Notes: generated by a model not told the origin, from the sequence alone. A stretch of DNA of 64,000 bases from Rhizobium sp. BK316 (GCF_014193695.1 NZ_JACHZR010000003.1:434001-498000); one strand, 5' to 3'; positions 26,723 through 37,356 are shown, counted from the stretch's first letter. Made by a program: numbers and translations.

Positions 26723-27913
26723 TCAGGGGACAAAGACCGGATCTTTCGGCAGGTTCGGCGGATTATATCCGGTCACCATGCGCACCCTCACGGATTCATG
26801 CAGGTTTGCGCCATCGGGGATGAAACGCCTGTCTTCGCGGGGCAGATAGATGCCCCTTCTGTCGCCTCGCTTGCGCCAGGAATTTTCCGGCACGCGCCGC
26901 GGAATATATTCGAGCAGTTTCCAGCCTGCGCTCATTGAGTCATGCAGCGGTGCGGCCGCATTGAGCTCGACATAGTACTTGTCGCTCTTGCCAAGGACGA
27001 TGTTGTTGATCGTCCGCGAAACGTAGAGCAGGCCTGCAGGTCCAGTTTCGCGGATCATCCAGTCGAGCGGTATCTTGATCTGGGCGCTCTCCGCCTCCGG
27101 GTAACCGCCGCCGATATCGCCGTGGACACCGGCAAACCAGACCTCCTTGAAGTCCTGTTTTGTGGTCGCGGGCTTGAAGGGATTGCCGCGATAGTCCTGA
27201 TCCGGCGTCCATACTTCCGGCTGGAACATGGTTCTCCGCTCGTCGATTGCCATTGCGTGGCGCACAAATTCGACGCTGGGATTCTTGCGGGTGAAAGGAT
27301 GCGTCTTGAACTGAATGCGCCCTTTGCCCTTTTCGATGACCGAAGCAACCGTATCGAAGAGGCCGAGCAGCTTGATCGGCGGGCGGTCGTTGCGCAGCAT
27401 GCGCTCATAGAGCCGCATGCTCTTGAAGGCCGATGAGGGATCGCCTCCATCGGCGCGCTGCTCCTGTTCGGGAATGCCCTTGTAGGTTCTGTAGGCGTAA
27501 TCGAGCAGGTTCAGGTGATATCTGCTGCACAGCCCAAAGGCATGAATGAAACCTGCAAGAACGCGGGCCGTATAGGCGCCGCGGCTGAAGCCGAAAATAT
27601 AGATGCGATCTCGGTCGGGATGGCCTCCATGATCGTCGGGTGAGCCGGCATCGTAATTTTCGACGAGGAAGCGGTAGGCGCCTTTGACGTTTTCATCGAG
27701 ACCCCAACCAGTGGCAAGGCCCCAGACCTCGATCGACTCGCGGTAGAAGGGCGACCAGGCATCTGCTGCACCCAGCGTGCCGACGCCGGGGTCGTAGTAG
27801 ACGATCTGATCGTCGGAGCGCTTCAGCGTTCCGAACAGACGCAAAATATTGGTGCGGTCTGCAGTTATCTCGTTCGACGTGCCGTCGAACAGAATGACGA
27901 TGTTCTTCGACAT
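26723..27913 (-). CDS. DUF2235 alpha/beta hydrolase (Tle1-like phospholipase domain)
   Basis: A 396-residue protein of the DUF2235 family. The N-terminal KNIVILFDGTSNEITADRTN and the nucleophile elbow YIFGFSRGAYTARVLAGFIH (G-F-S-R-G) are clear; LLGLFDTVASV provides a probable catalytic Asp and VWFAGVHGDIGGGYPE the His. Relatives include the catalytic domain of type VI secretion phospholipase effectors (Tle1), but no secretion genes, VgrG or immunity gene are in this window, so a housekeeping hydrolase is as likely. It has no signal peptide. Confidence 0.83.
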   Translation of the reverse strand: MSKNIVILFDGTSNEITADRTNILRLFGTLKRSDDQIVYYDPGVGTLGAADAWSPFYRESIEVWGLATGWGLDENVKGAYRFLVENYDAGSPDDHGGHPDRDRIYIFGFSRGAYTARVLAGFIHAFGLCSRYHLNLLDYAYRTYKGIPEQEQRADGGDPSSAFKSMRLYERMLRNDRPPIKLLGLFDTVASVIEKGKGRIQFKTHPFTRKNPSVEFVRHAMAIDERRTMFQPEVWTPDQDYRGNPFKPATTKQDFKEVWFAGVHGDIGGGYPEAESAQIKIPLDWMIRETGPAGLLYVSRTINNIVLGKSDKYYVELNAAAPLHDSMSAGWKLLEYIPRRVPENSWRKRGDRRGIYLPREDRRFIPDGANLHESVRVRMVTGYNPPNLPKDPVFVP

Positions 27914-28005
27914 GCTGCTTCCCCGATACGGCCGGGGAGCAGGCTAACACCAAGTATCCATATCTGCAATTTTGGGTCGCAGTTTTGCCGGATGGGGGAG
28001 GTGAG

Positions 28006-28032
28006 CGCGAAGAGGCAAGGCGCCTCTTCGCG
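28006..28032 (-). terminator. Inverted repeat at the end of carB
   Basis: A perfect 10-bp stem (CGCGAAGAGG / CCTCTTCGCG) with a 7-base loop spans the carB stop region. There is no T-run, so it may act as an RNA-stabilising 3' hairpin rather than a true intrinsic terminator. Confidence 0.4.
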
Positions 28033-28035
28033 GGA

Positions 28036-31000
28036 TCAGAAGTAGCTCTGCAGCGGGCGGACTTCGAGATTGCCGGCCTTGAGCGCCTTGATCGCCTGAG
28101 CGGCGGCTTCGGCGCCGGCCATCGTCGTATAGTAAGGCACCTTCTGCATCAGCGTGGCGCGGCGCAGCGACTTCGAATCCGAAATCGCCTTGTTGCCGTC
28201 AGTCGTGTTGATGACGAGCTGGACCTGGCGGTTGCGGATGGCATCCTCGATGTGCGGACGCCCCTCGAGAACCTTGTTGATCTTGGTCGCTTCGATACCG
28301 TTTTCGCCGAGGAAACGGGCGGTGCCGCCGGTTGCCAGCACTTTGAAGCCCTGTTCCACCAGGATGCGGATCGCTGGCAGGACGCGGGCCTTGTCGGCAT
28401 CGCGGACGGACACGAAGACCGTGCCTTCACGCGGCAGTTCGACACCGGCGCCGAGCTGCGACTTGGCGAAGGCCAGCGCGAAATCACTGTCGAGGCCGAT
28501 GACTTCGCCGGTCGAGCGCATTTCCGGTCCGAGCAGCGTATCGACGCCGGGGAAGCGGGCGAAGGGGAAGACGGCTTCCTTGACGGCGATGTGCTTGAGC
28601 GCACGCGGATCGGGCTTCTCGCCATAGGCTGCGAAGGTCGCATCCAGCTTCTCGCCGGCCATGACGCGGGCGGCGATCTTGGCGATCGGCGCGCCGATGG
28701 TCTTGGCGACGAAGGGTACCGTGCGCGAGGCGCGGGGATTGACTTCCAGCACGTAGACGGTGTCGTCCTTGATGGCGAACTGGACGTTCATCAGGCCGCC
28801 GACATTCAGCGCCTTCGCCATAGCCTTGGCCTGGCGTTCCAGCTCATCGAGCATTTCGCGCGAAAGCGTGCGCGGTGGCAGCGAGCAGGCGCTATCGCCC
28901 GAATGGATGCCGGCCTCTTCGATATGTTCCATGATGCCGGCGACATAGACGTCGGTGCCGTCGGAGAGGCAGTCGACATCGACTTCGATGGCATTGGTCA
29001 GGTAGCTGTCGAAGAGCAGCGGGTTCTTGCCTAGCAGGGTGTTGATCTGGCCGGTCTTGTCGTTCGGATAGCGCGCCTTGATATCCTCGGGCACCAGTTC
29101 CGGAACCGTATCGAGCAGGTAGGTCTGCAGCTGGCTCTCGGCATGGATGATCTGCATGGCGCGGCCGCCGAGCACGTAGGACGGGCGAACGACCAGCGGG
29201 AAGCCGATTTCAGCCGCGACGAGGCGGGCCTGCTCGACCGAGTAGGCGATGCCGTTGTTCGGCTGGTTGAGGTCGAGCTTCATCAGAAGCTTCTGGAAGC
29301 GGTCGCGGTCTTCGGCGAGGTCGATCATATCGGGCGCGGTGCCGAGGATCGGGATGCCGTTCTTTTCCAGGGCTTCTGCAAGCTTCAGCGGGGTCTGGCC
29401 GCCGAACTGGACGATGACACCGACCACTTCGCCCTTTTCCTGCTCAGCGCGCAGGATTTCGATCACGTCTTCGGCCGTCAGCGGCTCGAAATAGAGGCGA
29501 TCGGAGGTGTCGTAATCGGTCGAGACCGTTTCCGGGTTGCAGTTGATCATGATCGCTTCATAGCCGGCATCCTTCAGCGCGAAGGCGGCATGGCAGCAGC
29601 AATAGTCGAATTCGATACCTTGGCCGATACGGTTCGGACCACCGCCGAGGATGACGACCTTCTTGCGGTCGGACACGAGAGCTTCAGAGCGTGCAGCGCC
29701 GACGAAGGGCGTCTCATAGGTCGAGTACATGTAAGCAGTCGGCGAGGCGAACTCGGCTGCGGAGGTGTCGATGCGCTTGAAGACCGGGCGGACGTTCAGG
29801 CTGTTGCGCAGTTCGGCCACTTCCTTCGGGCGCTTGCCCGTCAGTGTTGCAAGGCGGGCGTCGGAGAAGCCCATGGCCTTCAGCATGCGCAGGTTCGTCG
29901 CATCGTCAGGCAGGCCGTGCTCGCGAATGCGGGCTTCCATGTCGACGATGTTCTTGAGCTGGGCGATAAACCATGGGTCGATCTTACAGCCTTCGTGCAC
30001 CTCTTCGATGCTGAGACCCATGCGCAGCGCCTGGGCAACCATGCGCAGGCGGTCCGGCGTCGGCGTGCCGATCGCGGCGCGGATGGCGTTGTGGCTGGAT
30101 TCGCCTTCTTCGGAGTCGGGGATTTCGATTTCGTCGAGGCCGGTCAGGCCAGTTTCGAGGCCGCGCAGCGCCTTCTGCAGCGATTCGGCGAAGGTGCGGC
30201 CGATCGCCATGACTTCGCCGACCGACTTCATGGCCGTGGTCAGGACCGGTGAGGCGCCAGGGAATTTTTCGAAGGCGAAACGCGGGATCTTGGTGACGAC
30301 ATAGTCGATCGACGGTTCGAACGAGGCGGGCGTTGCGCCGCCGGTAATGTCGTTTTCAAGTTCGTCGAGCGTGTAGCCGATGGCGAGCTTGGCGGCGATC
30401 TTGGCGATCGGGAAGCCGGTGGCCTTGGAGGCGAGCGCAGACGAGCGCGAGACGCGCGGGTTCATTTCGATGACGACGAGGCGACCGTCCTTCGGGTTGA
30501 CAGCGAACTGCACGTTCGAGCCGCCGGTCTCGACGCCGATCTCGCGCAGCACCGCAATCGAGGCGTTGCGCATGATCTGGTATTCCTTGTCCGTCAGCGT
30601 CAGCGCCGGGGCGACGGTGATCGAGTCGCCGGTGTGGACACCCATCGGATCGATGTTTTCGATGGAGCAGATAATGATGCAGTTGTCCGCCTTGTCGCGG
30701 ACGACCTCCATCTCATACTCCTTCCAGCCGAGAACGGATTCTTCGATCAGCACTTCCGTGGTCGGCGAGGCATCCAGACCGCCGCCGACGATGTCGAAGA
30801 ACTCCGAGCGATTGTAGGCAATGCCCCCGCCGGTGCCGCCGAGCGTGAAGGACGGACGGATGATGGCCGGCAGGCCGACATGGTCGAGCGCTTGGGCGGC
30901 GATTGCCATGGCGTGGTTCATGTAGCGTTGCTTGCGGTCGCTCTCGCCGAGGTTCCACTGGTTTTCGAGCTCATCGAGCGCCTTGTCGAGCTCAGGGCCG

Positions 31001-31521
31001 GAGAGGCTTTCGCGCAGCTTGGCGCGTTCGGCCTCGTGCGTCTTGCGGTCGGCATCCTTGATGTCGGTGGCGTTTGCCAGCATCGAGCGCGGGGTTTCGA
31101 GACCGATCTTCGCCATCGCCTCGCGGAAGAGGGCGCGGTCCTCGGCCTTGTCGATGGCGGCGGGCTTGGCGCCGATCATCTCGACATTGTAGCGGTCGAG
31201 CACGCCCATGCGCTTCAGGGAGAGGGCGGTGTTCAGCGCCGTCTGGCCGCCCATGGTCGGCAGCAGCGCGTCCGGGCGCTCCTTGGCGATGATCTTGGCG
31301 ACGACTTCAGGAGTGATCGGTTCGACGTAAGTTGCGTCGGCTAGGCCCGGATCGGTCATGATCGTTGCCGGGTTGGAGTTGACGAGGATGACGCGGTAGC
31401 CTTCCTCCTTCAGCGCCTTGCAGGCCTGGGTACCGGAATAGTCGAATTCGCAAGCCTGGCCAATGACGATCGGTCCCGCGCCGATGATGAGGATCGATTT
31501 GATGTCTTGGCGCTTCGGCAT
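28036..31521 (-). CDS. carB: Carbamoyl-phosphate synthase large subunit
   Basis: An 1161-residue enzyme with the classic duplicated architecture: two ATP-grasp synthetase halves ([20 protein letters not shown] in the first, [20 protein letters not shown] in the second), oligomerisation region between them, and a C-terminal MGS-like allosteric domain ([20 protein letters not shown]). It makes carbamoyl phosphate for pyrimidines and arginine from bicarbonate, ammonia and two ATP; ammonia comes from CarA through a tunnel. The length is slightly above that of E. coli (about 1073) as in other alphaproteobacteria. carA is about 9 kb away on the same strand. Confidence 0.96.
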   Translation of the reverse strand: MPKRQDIKSILIIGAGPIVIGQACEFDYSGTQACKALKEEGYRVILVNSNPATIMTDPGLADATYVEPITPEVVAKIIAKERPDALLPTMGGQTALNTALSLKRMGVLDRYNVEMIGAKPAAIDKAEDRALFREAMAKIGLETPRSMLANATDIKDADRKTHEAERAKLRESLSGPELDKALDELENQWNLGESDRKQRYMNHAMAIAAQALDHVGLPAIIRPSFTLGGTGGGIAYNRSEFFDIVGGGLDASPTTEVLIEESVLGWKEYEMEVVRDKADNCIIICSIENIDPMGVHTGDSITVAPALTLTDKEYQIMRNASIAVLREIGVETGGSNVQFAVNPKDGRLVVIEMNPRVSRSSALASKATGFPIAKIAAKLAIGYTLDELENDITGGATPASFEPSIDYVVTKIPRFAFEKFPGASPVLTTAMKSVGEVMAIGRTFAESLQKALRGLETGLTGLDEIEIPDSEEGESSHNAIRAAIGTPTPDRLRMVAQALRMGLSIEEVHEGCKIDPWFIAQLKNIVDMEARIREHGLPDDATNLRMLKAMGFSDARLATLTGKRPKEVAELRNSLNVRPVFKRIDTSAAEFASPTAYMYSTYETPFVGAARSEALVSDRKKVVILGGGPNRIGQGIEFDYCCCHAAFALKDAGYEAIMINCNPETVSTDYDTSDRLYFEPLTAEDVIEILRAEQEKGEVVGVIVQFGGQTPLKLAEALEKNGIPILGTAPDMIDLAEDRDRFQKLLMKLDLNQPNNGIAYSVEQARLVAAEIGFPLVVRPSYVLGGRAMQIIHAESQLQTYLLDTVPELVPEDIKARYPNDKTGQINTLLGKNPLLFDSYLTNAIEVDVDCLSDGTDVYVAGIMEHIEEAGIHSGDSACSLPPRTLSREMLDELERQAKAMAKALNVGGLMNVQFAIKDDTVYVLEVNPRASRTVPFVAKTIGAPIAKIAARVMAGEKLDATFAAYGEKPDPRALKHIAVKEAVFPFARFPGVDTLLGPEMRSTGEVIGLDSDFALAFAKSQLGAGVELPREGTVFVSVRDADKARVLPAIRILVEQGFKVLATGGTARFLGENGIEATKINKVLEGRPHIEDAIRNRQVQLVINTTDGNKAISDSKSLRRATLMQKVPYYTTMAGAEAAAQAIKALKAGNLEVRPLQSYF

Positions 31522-31694
31522 GGGCGATATCCATTGTCTGGCTGCGCAAAAAGCCGGCCAGGGTGGGAGGGCACCGGGTCGGGTCGCGCATTGAGGGTCT
31601 TTTCAGGCTAGAAGCGGCTTATAGGCAAATGTTTTTGCAAACGGAACCCCATAAATCACGGAATCGACAGGAATTCGGACCGGCCTTTGGAAGC

Positions 31695-32723
31695 CTATCG
31701 CCTGGCAGGTATCACAAGCGTGCGAATCTCGCCCCCAAAAGCAGGATTGGCGATCGCTTCCGGTGTCTGTTCGAGCGTGATCCGGCGGGAGATCAGTGGC
31801 CCAACCTTGATCGCACCCGAGGCAATGAGATCGACGGCGCGCTGATGGGTGAACGGGTTGAGGAAGGAACTGACGAGGTTCACCTCGCGAAACAGCAGGT
31901 CGAAGGGTTCGATCTCGATTCTTGCGCCTTGCGGCATGACGCCGAGGATGACGGCAGTACCGCCGCGTTTGGCAAGTTTCGGCGCCTGCACCATGGTTTC
32001 CGGCACGCCGGCGCATTCGAAGACGATATCGGTGCCGCCGGGCAGCAATCCATCCGCGCCGGTGATTCCGCTGACGACATCCGCCCGTGACGGATCGAAG
32101 GTGGCTGTGGCACCGAGGCTTTCGGCAAGTACCCGTTTTTCGGCATTGCGGGTGACAAGGAGAATACGTGTCGCGCCGGCAAGCCGGGCAAGCTGGATGG
32201 TCAGCAGGCCGATCACCCCGCCGCCGAGCACGATGACGGAGGTGCCGGTCTTTATATTGGCGAGATCGACGCCGTGCAGGCAGCAGGCGAGCGGCTCGCA
32301 AAAGGCGCCGTGCAGCGCATCGAGCTCGAGCGGCAGTTCAAAAGCCTGTTTCTGCGGGAGGATGACATAATCGGCAAAACCACCATCGTGGTGGATGCCG
32401 ATCGCCTGCAGGTTCCGGCAGAGATTGACGCGGCCATCGTGGCATTGCTCACAGCGGCCGCAGGCGATGTTGGGATCACCCGTCACACGCATGCCGGGAC
32501 GAAAGCCGATGACGTCGGGGCCGACGGCTTCGATGATGCCGGTAAATTCGTGGCCGAGCGTCACCGGTGGATGGGAAGGGAATTCGCCGAGGAACAGATG
32601 CCGGTCGGTGCCGCAGATGCCGCAGGCTTCGATGCGGACAAGCAGGTCGTCCGGTCCGGGAATGGGCTTTTCGACCTCGCGCAGGAACAGTTTTCCCGTC
32701 GCTTCCAGGCGCACGGCTTTCAT
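31695..32723 (-). CDS. Zinc-dependent alcohol dehydrogenase (MDR family)
   Basis: A 342-residue medium-chain dehydrogenase. Catalytic zinc ligands in ACGICGTDRH and GHEFTGIIEAVG, structural zinc cysteines in CGRCEQCHDGRVNLC, and the NAD-binding VIVLGGGVIGLLTIQLARLA. Specificity (alcohol, polyol or threonine-like substrates) cannot be fixed from sequence. I chose the ATG of MKAVRLEATG, 9 bp after GGAGG; ATG two codons upstream is equally possible. It lies between carB and the LytTR gene on the same strand. Confidence 0.88.
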   Translation of the reverse strand: MKAVRLEATGKLFLREVEKPIPGPDDLLVRIEACGICGTDRHLFLGEFPSHPPVTLGHEFTGIIEAVGPDVIGFRPGMRVTGDPNIACGRCEQCHDGRVNLCRNLQAIGIHHDGGFADYVILPQKQAFELPLELDALHGAFCEPLACCLHGVDLANIKTGTSVIVLGGGVIGLLTIQLARLAGATRILLVTRNAEKRVLAESLGATATFDPSRADVVSGITGADGLLPGGTDIVFECAGVPETMVQAPKLAKRGGTAVILGVMPQGARIEIEPFDLLFREVNLVSSFLNPFTHQRAVDLIASGAIKVGPLISRRITLEQTPEAIANPAFGGEIRTLVIPARR

Positions 32724-32800
32724 CGGCATGATCCTCCAAGTCTCCTCGCCATCAGGAAGCGGGAAAGCGGGAGTCGCGTCAAGCATTTACCGGCATTTCT

Positions 32801-33571
32801 TCAGCCGAAGCGGCGGCGTGCTTCCTCGGCAAAACTGCGACTGACCGGGACCTGCGTGCCGTCGCGGGTGAGGATGAGGATCTTGCCGTTGTCGCGTTTC
32901 AGGGCTTCGACATGAGCGTCCGCCACCCAATGCGACCTATGCACCTGAAGTCCCGGCGTTGCGCCGATCTCCCGGAGCGCATCGGAAAAGCGCAGCAGCA
33001 CCAGTTCGCGGCCGCGGCTGGTGACGACCTCGGTATAATGATCCTGCACGGAAAGGCGCAGCAAGGCGCCGCGATTGTGCGGCTTCAGCCGGTCGAGGAT
33101 CGATGTTGATGGGGGTATCTCTGCTGTTGCCTGTTCGATCTGGCGATGCATCGTGAGATAGGTCAGGAAGCAGAAGAGTGCACAGAGCGGCAGCGCGAAG
33201 ACGGCCCTGTAGAGGCCGCTCCCAAGCGAGACCGGATCGCCGATGAAGGCATAGTCGACGAGACCGATCGCAAAGCCGATCGGCAGGGCTGCGATCAGCG
33301 AGCCGATCATCATGCGCCAGAACATCCGGTTCAGCACCTTGCGCAGCAGGCCGTCGGCCAGCACCGAAAACAGGATGGCGATCGACCATGCGACGGCATG
33401 CAGGATCAGCCAATAGGCGAGGCGCTTACCGGCCGGCATGCTGTCCATCGTACCGTAGGGACCGGTCACTACAAAGATCAGGACAACGGCGAGGAAAGTT
33501 CCCCAGAAGCGCGAAGAGCGCCAGAAGAGCTGCAATTCGCGAAGCGTGGATTGCAAGGATGGGTGATCCAC
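32801..33571 (-). CDS. Membrane-anchored LytTR-family transcriptional regulator
   Basis: A 256-residue protein with four hydrophobic helices (about 20-140: TFLAVVLIFVVTGPYG, YWLILHAVAWSIAILFSVLA, MMIGSLIAALPIGFAIGLVD, YRAVFALPLCALFCFLTYLT) and a C-terminal LytTR DNA-binding domain (LLRLSVQDHYTEVVTSRGRE, PGLQVHRSHWVADAHVEALK). Unlike LytTR response regulators it has no receiver domain, so the signal may come through the membrane. The GTG start at 33571 is preceded by GAGGA; upstream codons are not hydrophobic and are not conserved-looking. Divergent from the DUF2306 membrane gene 86 bp away, its probable target. Confidence 0.85.
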   Translation of the reverse strand: MDHPSLQSTLRELQLFWRSSRFWGTFLAVVLIFVVTGPYGTMDSMPAGKRLAYWLILHAVAWSIAILFSVLADGLLRKVLNRMFWRMMIGSLIAALPIGFAIGLVDYAFIGDPVSLGSGLYRAVFALPLCALFCFLTYLTMHRQIEQATAEIPPSTSILDRLKPHNRGALLRLSVQDHYTEVVTSRGRELVLLRFSDALREIGATPGLQVHRSHWVADAHVEALKRDNGKILILTRDGTQVPVSRSFAEEARRRFG

Positions 33572-33657
33572 GAAGTTTCCTCGCCGTTTACGCCATCTTT
33601 GTTGAGAGGAAATGCAGTCATGCCGGAAACAAGGGGCGATTTCAACCGGAGCCGACC

Positions 33658-34146
33658 ATGACCCTCGAGCCACTGTTCAATGCACCTTTTGCCATTCGGA
33701 TCCACGTCCTCGCCGTTATCCCGGCAGCAATCCTTGGCGCCTATCTGATCGCCCGGCCGAAGGGCACGCCAAGGCACCGGCTACTCGGCAAGATCTGGAT
33801 GGCGCTGATGGTCATGACGGCGCTCTCGAGCTTCTTCATTCACCAGATCAATCTGTTTTATGGCTTCAGTCCGATCCACCTTCTTTCCATCGCGGTGCTG
33901 GCTGGAAGCTGGCGGGCCATAGTGGCTGCGCGGCGGCACGATATCCGCGGTCACAAGCGGGCAGTGCTCGGCATGTATTTCGGCGGCATCGTCGTTGCTG
34001 GCCTTGCCACGCTGCTACCGGGCCGGTTGATGAGTGCCGTCGCCTTCTCCGGCAACAGCTGGCTGGCCGCAGCGATGCTCGGGCTGGTCGCCGCTGCGAT
34101 CGTTGGCGCCATCCGATTTCGGCCGCGCCGCAGCCGGGCGGCGTGA
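33658..34146 (+). CDS. DUF2306 membrane protein
   Basis: A 162-residue integral membrane protein with about four or five helices (FAIRIHVLAVIPAAILGAYL, WMALMVMTALSSFFIHQINL, LSIAVLAGSW, GMYFGGIVVAGLATLLPGRL). The PRHRLLGKIWM and HIRGHK-like basic/His motifs fit DUF2306, a family related to YoaS/DoxX-like heme or quinone-binding proteins of unknown function. It is divergently transcribed from a LytTR regulator with membrane helices, a recurring pair that probably works together. Confidence 0.8.
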   Translation: MTLEPLFNAPFAIRIHVLAVIPAAILGAYLIARPKGTPRHRLLGKIWMALMVMTALSSFFIHQINLFYGFSPIHLLSIAVLAGSWRAIVAARRHDIRGHKRAVLGMYFGGIVVAGLATLLPGRLMSAVAFSGNSWLAAAMLGLVAAAIVGAIRFRPRRSRAA

Positions 34147-34231
34147 TGAGGCGGCTGGAATTTGCCTTCGCACCGGATATATAACTGACTCCTGAGAGCA
34201 TGCACGGGCGCATCGCCGGGGGAGATCGAAG

Positions 34232-35161
34232 ATGGAATGGAAAGGCCGGCGTCAGTCCGACAATGTCGAGGATCGCCGCGGCGATCCATCCGGTGGTATG
34301 GGACGCAATCCATTCGGCCGCGGCGGCGGCTTCAGCTTTCCATCGGGCGGCGGCGTTGGCCGTCGCGGCGGCGGGCTCAGCATCGGCACAATCATCTTCC
34401 TCGTCGTCATCTACCTGATCTTCAAGGCGATGGGCATCGACCTGATGCAGGTGATGGAAGGCGGCGGCTCGACGGGCGGGGGTGGCTACACGCAAAGCGA
34501 ATCCTCCTCGCAGGCTCCGGCAAATGACGAGATGACCGCTTTCGTGCGCACGGTTCTTGCTGAAACCGAAGATACCTGGCACGGCATCTTCCAGTCGCAG
34601 GGCAAGGACTATGAGGAACCGCGCCTCGTTCTGTTCTCCGGACAGACGCAGTCGGCCTGCGGATTTGCATCCGCCGCGACCGGGCCGTTCTATTGCCCTG
34701 GCGATCACAAGGTCTATCTCGATACGGCCTTCTTCCAGCAGCTTTCCGACCAGTTCGGCGCATCCGGCGATTTCGCCGAAGCCTATGTGGTTGCCCACGA
34801 GGTCGGCCATCATGTGCAGAACCTGCTCGGAATCCTGCCGAAATTCAATCAGGCGCGCCAGAGCATGAGCGAGGCCGATGCCAACAAGATGTCGGTCCGG
34901 GTTGAACTGCAGGCGGATTGCTTCGCCGGCATCTGGGGCAAGTATACGCAGCAGAAGGGTATTCTCGAGGCCGGCGATCTGGAGGAGGCGCTGAACGCGG
35001 CGCAGCAGATCGGCGACGATACGCTGCAGAAGCGCTCGCAGGGCTATGTTGTTCCAGAAAGCTTCAACCACGGTACGTCGGCGCAGCGCATGCGGTGGTT
35101 CAAGCGTGGTTTCGACAGCGGGCAGCTTTCGGCCTGCGATACGTTCTCCAACCCGATTTGA
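34232..35161 (+). CDS. ypfJ: KPN_02809-family neutral zinc metalloprotease (YpfJ-like)
   Basis: A 309-residue protein: a Gly/Arg-rich N-terminus (RNPFGRGGGFSFPSGGGVGR), one membrane helix (SIGTIIFLVVIYLIFKAMGI, about 50-69) and a C-terminal zinc protease domain with the catalytic motif HEVGHH (VVAHEVGHHVQNLLGI), QADCFAGIWG and ACDTF at the end. Family members are annotated as putative neutral zinc metallopeptidases; substrates are unknown. ATG at MEWKGRRQS with GGGGGAG just upstream. It stands as a single gene. Confidence 0.87.
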   Translation: MEWKGRRQSDNVEDRRGDPSGGMGRNPFGRGGGFSFPSGGGVGRRGGGLSIGTIIFLVVIYLIFKAMGIDLMQVMEGGGSTGGGGYTQSESSSQAPANDEMTAFVRTVLAETEDTWHGIFQSQGKDYEEPRLVLFSGQTQSACGFASAATGPFYCPGDHKVYLDTAFFQQLSDQFGASGDFAEAYVVAHEVGHHVQNLLGILPKFNQARQSMSEADANKMSVRVELQADCFAGIWGKYTQQKGILEAGDLEEALNAAQQIGDDTLQKRSQGYVVPESFNHGTSAQRMRWFKRGFDSGQLSACDTFSNPI

Positions 35162-35213
35162 TCAGGAGATCCGGCACCCGGCGTTCAGTGCAGGGTGCCG
35201 GCAGTGCGATAAC

Positions 35214-36206
35214 TTACTTTTCGCTGTCCATATGCTTGAGCTGGGCTTCCGGATAACGGGCGCCCTTGGCGGCACCCTTCGGCACGGCGCGTTCGATGGC
35301 GGAAAGATCGTCAGAAGTCAGTTCCACCGCACGGGAGCCGAGCGCTTCCGTCAGGCGATCACGACGGCGGGCGCCGATAAGCGGCACGATATCCTTGCCC
35401 TGTGCCGCCACCCAGGCGATGGCGACCTGGGCGACCGAGGCGCCCTTGAGTGTGGCGATCTTTCTGAGTTCTTCGACCAGAGCAAGGTTCTCGTCGACAT
35501 TGCCGTCCTGGAAGCGGGGGCTGACGGCGCGGAAATCGCCGGCGGCCTGCTGCCCCTTCTGCCAGTGGCCGCTGATGAGGCCACGCGACAGCACGCCATA
35601 GGCGGTGATTGAAATGCCGAGCTCGCGGGTCACCGGCAGGATTTCGTCTTCGATGCCGCGGGAGATCAGCGAATATTCGATCTGCAGGTCGGCAATCGGT
35701 GCAACGGCAGCGGCCCGGCGGATCGTATCGGCGCCGACTTCCGAGAGACCGACATGGCGGACATAACCCGCCTTGATGAGATCGGCAATCGCACCGACCG
35801 TGTCCTCGATCTGCACGTTCGGATCGAGGCGGGCAGGGCGGTAGATGTCGATGTAATCGACGCCGAGGCGCTGCAGCGTGTAGGCGAGGAAGTTCTTTAT
35901 GGCGATCGGACGGGCGTCATAGCCGTTCCAGCCATTCGCGGGATCGCGCAGCGCGCCGAACTTGACGCTGATGACGACGTTTTCGCGCTTGCGGCCCTTG
36001 AGCGCCTCGCCGATCAGCATTTCATTATGGCCCATGCCGTAGAAATCGCCGGTGTCGAGCAGGTTGATGCCCGCATCGAGCGCGGCATGAATGGTGGCAA
36101 TGCTCTCAGCGCGGTCAGACGGGCCGTACATGCCCGACATGCCCATGCAGCCGAGGCCGATGACCGAGACTTCCGGGCCAGTCTTTCCCAAACGATAGGT
36201 CTGCAT
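35214..36206 (-). CDS. Aldo/keto reductase
   Basis: A 330-residue (alpha/beta)8-barrel NADPH-dependent reductase. GLGCMGMSGMYG, NLLDTGDFYGMGHNEMLIGE with the catalytic Tyr, and the NADPH-binding IPLIGARRRDRLTEALG-like segment (here VPLIGARRRDRLTEAL) define the family. Substrate not known; relatives reduce aldehydes, including methylglyoxal. It is divergent from a LysR regulator 110 bp away, which is its probable controller. Confidence 0.92.
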   Translation of the reverse strand: MQTYRLGKTGPEVSVIGLGCMGMSGMYGPSDRAESIATIHAALDAGINLLDTGDFYGMGHNEMLIGEALKGRKRENVVISVKFGALRDPANGWNGYDARPIAIKNFLAYTLQRLGVDYIDIYRPARLDPNVQIEDTVGAIADLIKAGYVRHVGLSEVGADTIRRAAAVAPIADLQIEYSLISRGIEDEILPVTRELGISITAYGVLSRGLISGHWQKGQQAAGDFRAVSPRFQDGNVDENLALVEELRKIATLKGASVAQVAIAWVAAQGKDIVPLIGARRRDRLTEALGSRAVELTSDDLSAIERAVPKGAAKGARYPEAQLKHMDSEK

Positions 36207-36316
36207 CTTCTTCTCCTTCAGCGACGCCTGGTGGCGTCTTCGGATGCCGTTTTACCGCAGCCGGGTTTGTGCGATAATCCGGATAGTCTCGAACAGGCCG
36301 TACGGAAAAATGCACA

Positions 36317-37222
36317 ATGGATGATCTTCCCCTCAGTGATCTGGATGCCTTCGCCGCAATTGCAAGGGAGCGGAGTTTCCGCTCGGCGGCCCGCAAGCGC
36401 GGGGTTTCGGCGTCGTCCCTGAGCGATTCGCTGCGGCGGCTGGAAGAACGGCTCGGTGTCCGGCTTCTGAACCGCACGACGCGCTCTGTTACGCCGACGG
36501 CGGCGGGCGAGAGATTGCTCGAAAAGCTTTCGCCGGCGCTTTCGGAAGTGGCGGCTGCGCTCGGCCAACTCGACAGTTTTCGCGACAATCCGGTGGGCAC
36601 GCTCAGGCTGAATGTACCGAGCATTGTCGTAAAGCTTTTCATGGCTGATCTCGCAGTGCGGTTTCTGGCGCTTTACCCGCAGATCACGCTTGAGATCATC
36701 GCCGAGGATACATTTATAGATGTGCTGGCCGCCGGTTTTGATGCCGGTGTTCGATACGACGAGAGGCTGGAACGCGACATGATCGCGGTGCCGATCGGTC
36801 CACGCAGGCAGCGCTATGTGACGGCGGCCGCTCCCGCCTATCTTGAGCGGCGCGGCGTGCCGCAGCATCCGCGGGATCTGCTGGAGCATAGCTGCATCCG
36901 CCATCGCTTTCTAAGCGGAGCCTCGCTCCCCTGGGAATTCGAACGTGGAGAAGAGGTATTGGTCATCGCGCCGTCAGGTCCCGTCATCGCCAACGCGGTT
37001 GATATGGAAATCGAGGCGGCGCTCGCCGGGCTCGGCGTTGTCAGAACTTTCGAGGAACTGGTTGTGCCCGGCATCGCGGATGGCCGCCTGATGCCGATCC
37101 TGAGCGAATGGGATAGCGAATTTTCCGGCCCGTTCCTCTATTATCCAAGCCGCCATCACATGCCCGCGCCGCTGCGGGCTTTTGTGGATTTTGTGCGGAT
37201 GGAGCAGCGAAAAAGCGCCTGA
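36317..37222 (+). CDS. LysR-family transcriptional regulator
   Basis: A 301-residue LysR regulator. HTH: LDAFAAIARERSFRSAARKR, VSASSLSDSLRRLEERLGVR; effector domain with LRLNVPSIVVKLFMADLAVR. The sequence resembles the CrgA/YafC type that tends to regulate adjacent oxidoreductases. It is divergent from the aldo/keto reductase; the ATG follows a weak ribosome site. A MFS exporter lies 134 bp downstream on the same strand and could be within its regulon. Confidence 0.9.
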   Translation: MDDLPLSDLDAFAAIARERSFRSAARKRGVSASSLSDSLRRLEERLGVRLLNRTTRSVTPTAAGERLLEKLSPALSEVAAALGQLDSFRDNPVGTLRLNVPSIVVKLFMADLAVRFLALYPQITLEIIAEDTFIDVLAAGFDAGVRYDERLERDMIAVPIGPRRQRYVTAAAPAYLERRGVPQHPRDLLEHSCIRHRFLSGASLPWEFERGEEVLVIAPSGPVIANAVDMEIEAALAGLGVVRTFEELVVPGIADGRLMPILSEWDSEFSGPFLYYPSRHHMPAPLRAFVDFVRMEQRKSA

Positions 37223-37356
37223 ACCATCTATTTCAGCGGAGTTGTCATCAAGAACATTGAAATGTTCACGTATTGTTTCGGTCGCTGCAATGAGCTATGT
37301 CACATCTTCGGCGACGAGATCGTCTTTCCAGAAAATGTCGACTGTAGAGATGCTTC

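Noticed and set aside
26723..27913. Type VI secretion phospholipase effector with immunity system
   Set aside because: Only the DUF2235 domain resembles Tle1; no VgrG, PAAR, Tss or immunity gene is present nearby.
28154..30817. Several plus-strand frames inside carB
   Set aside because: Shadows of carB, which has uninterrupted family-wide motifs.
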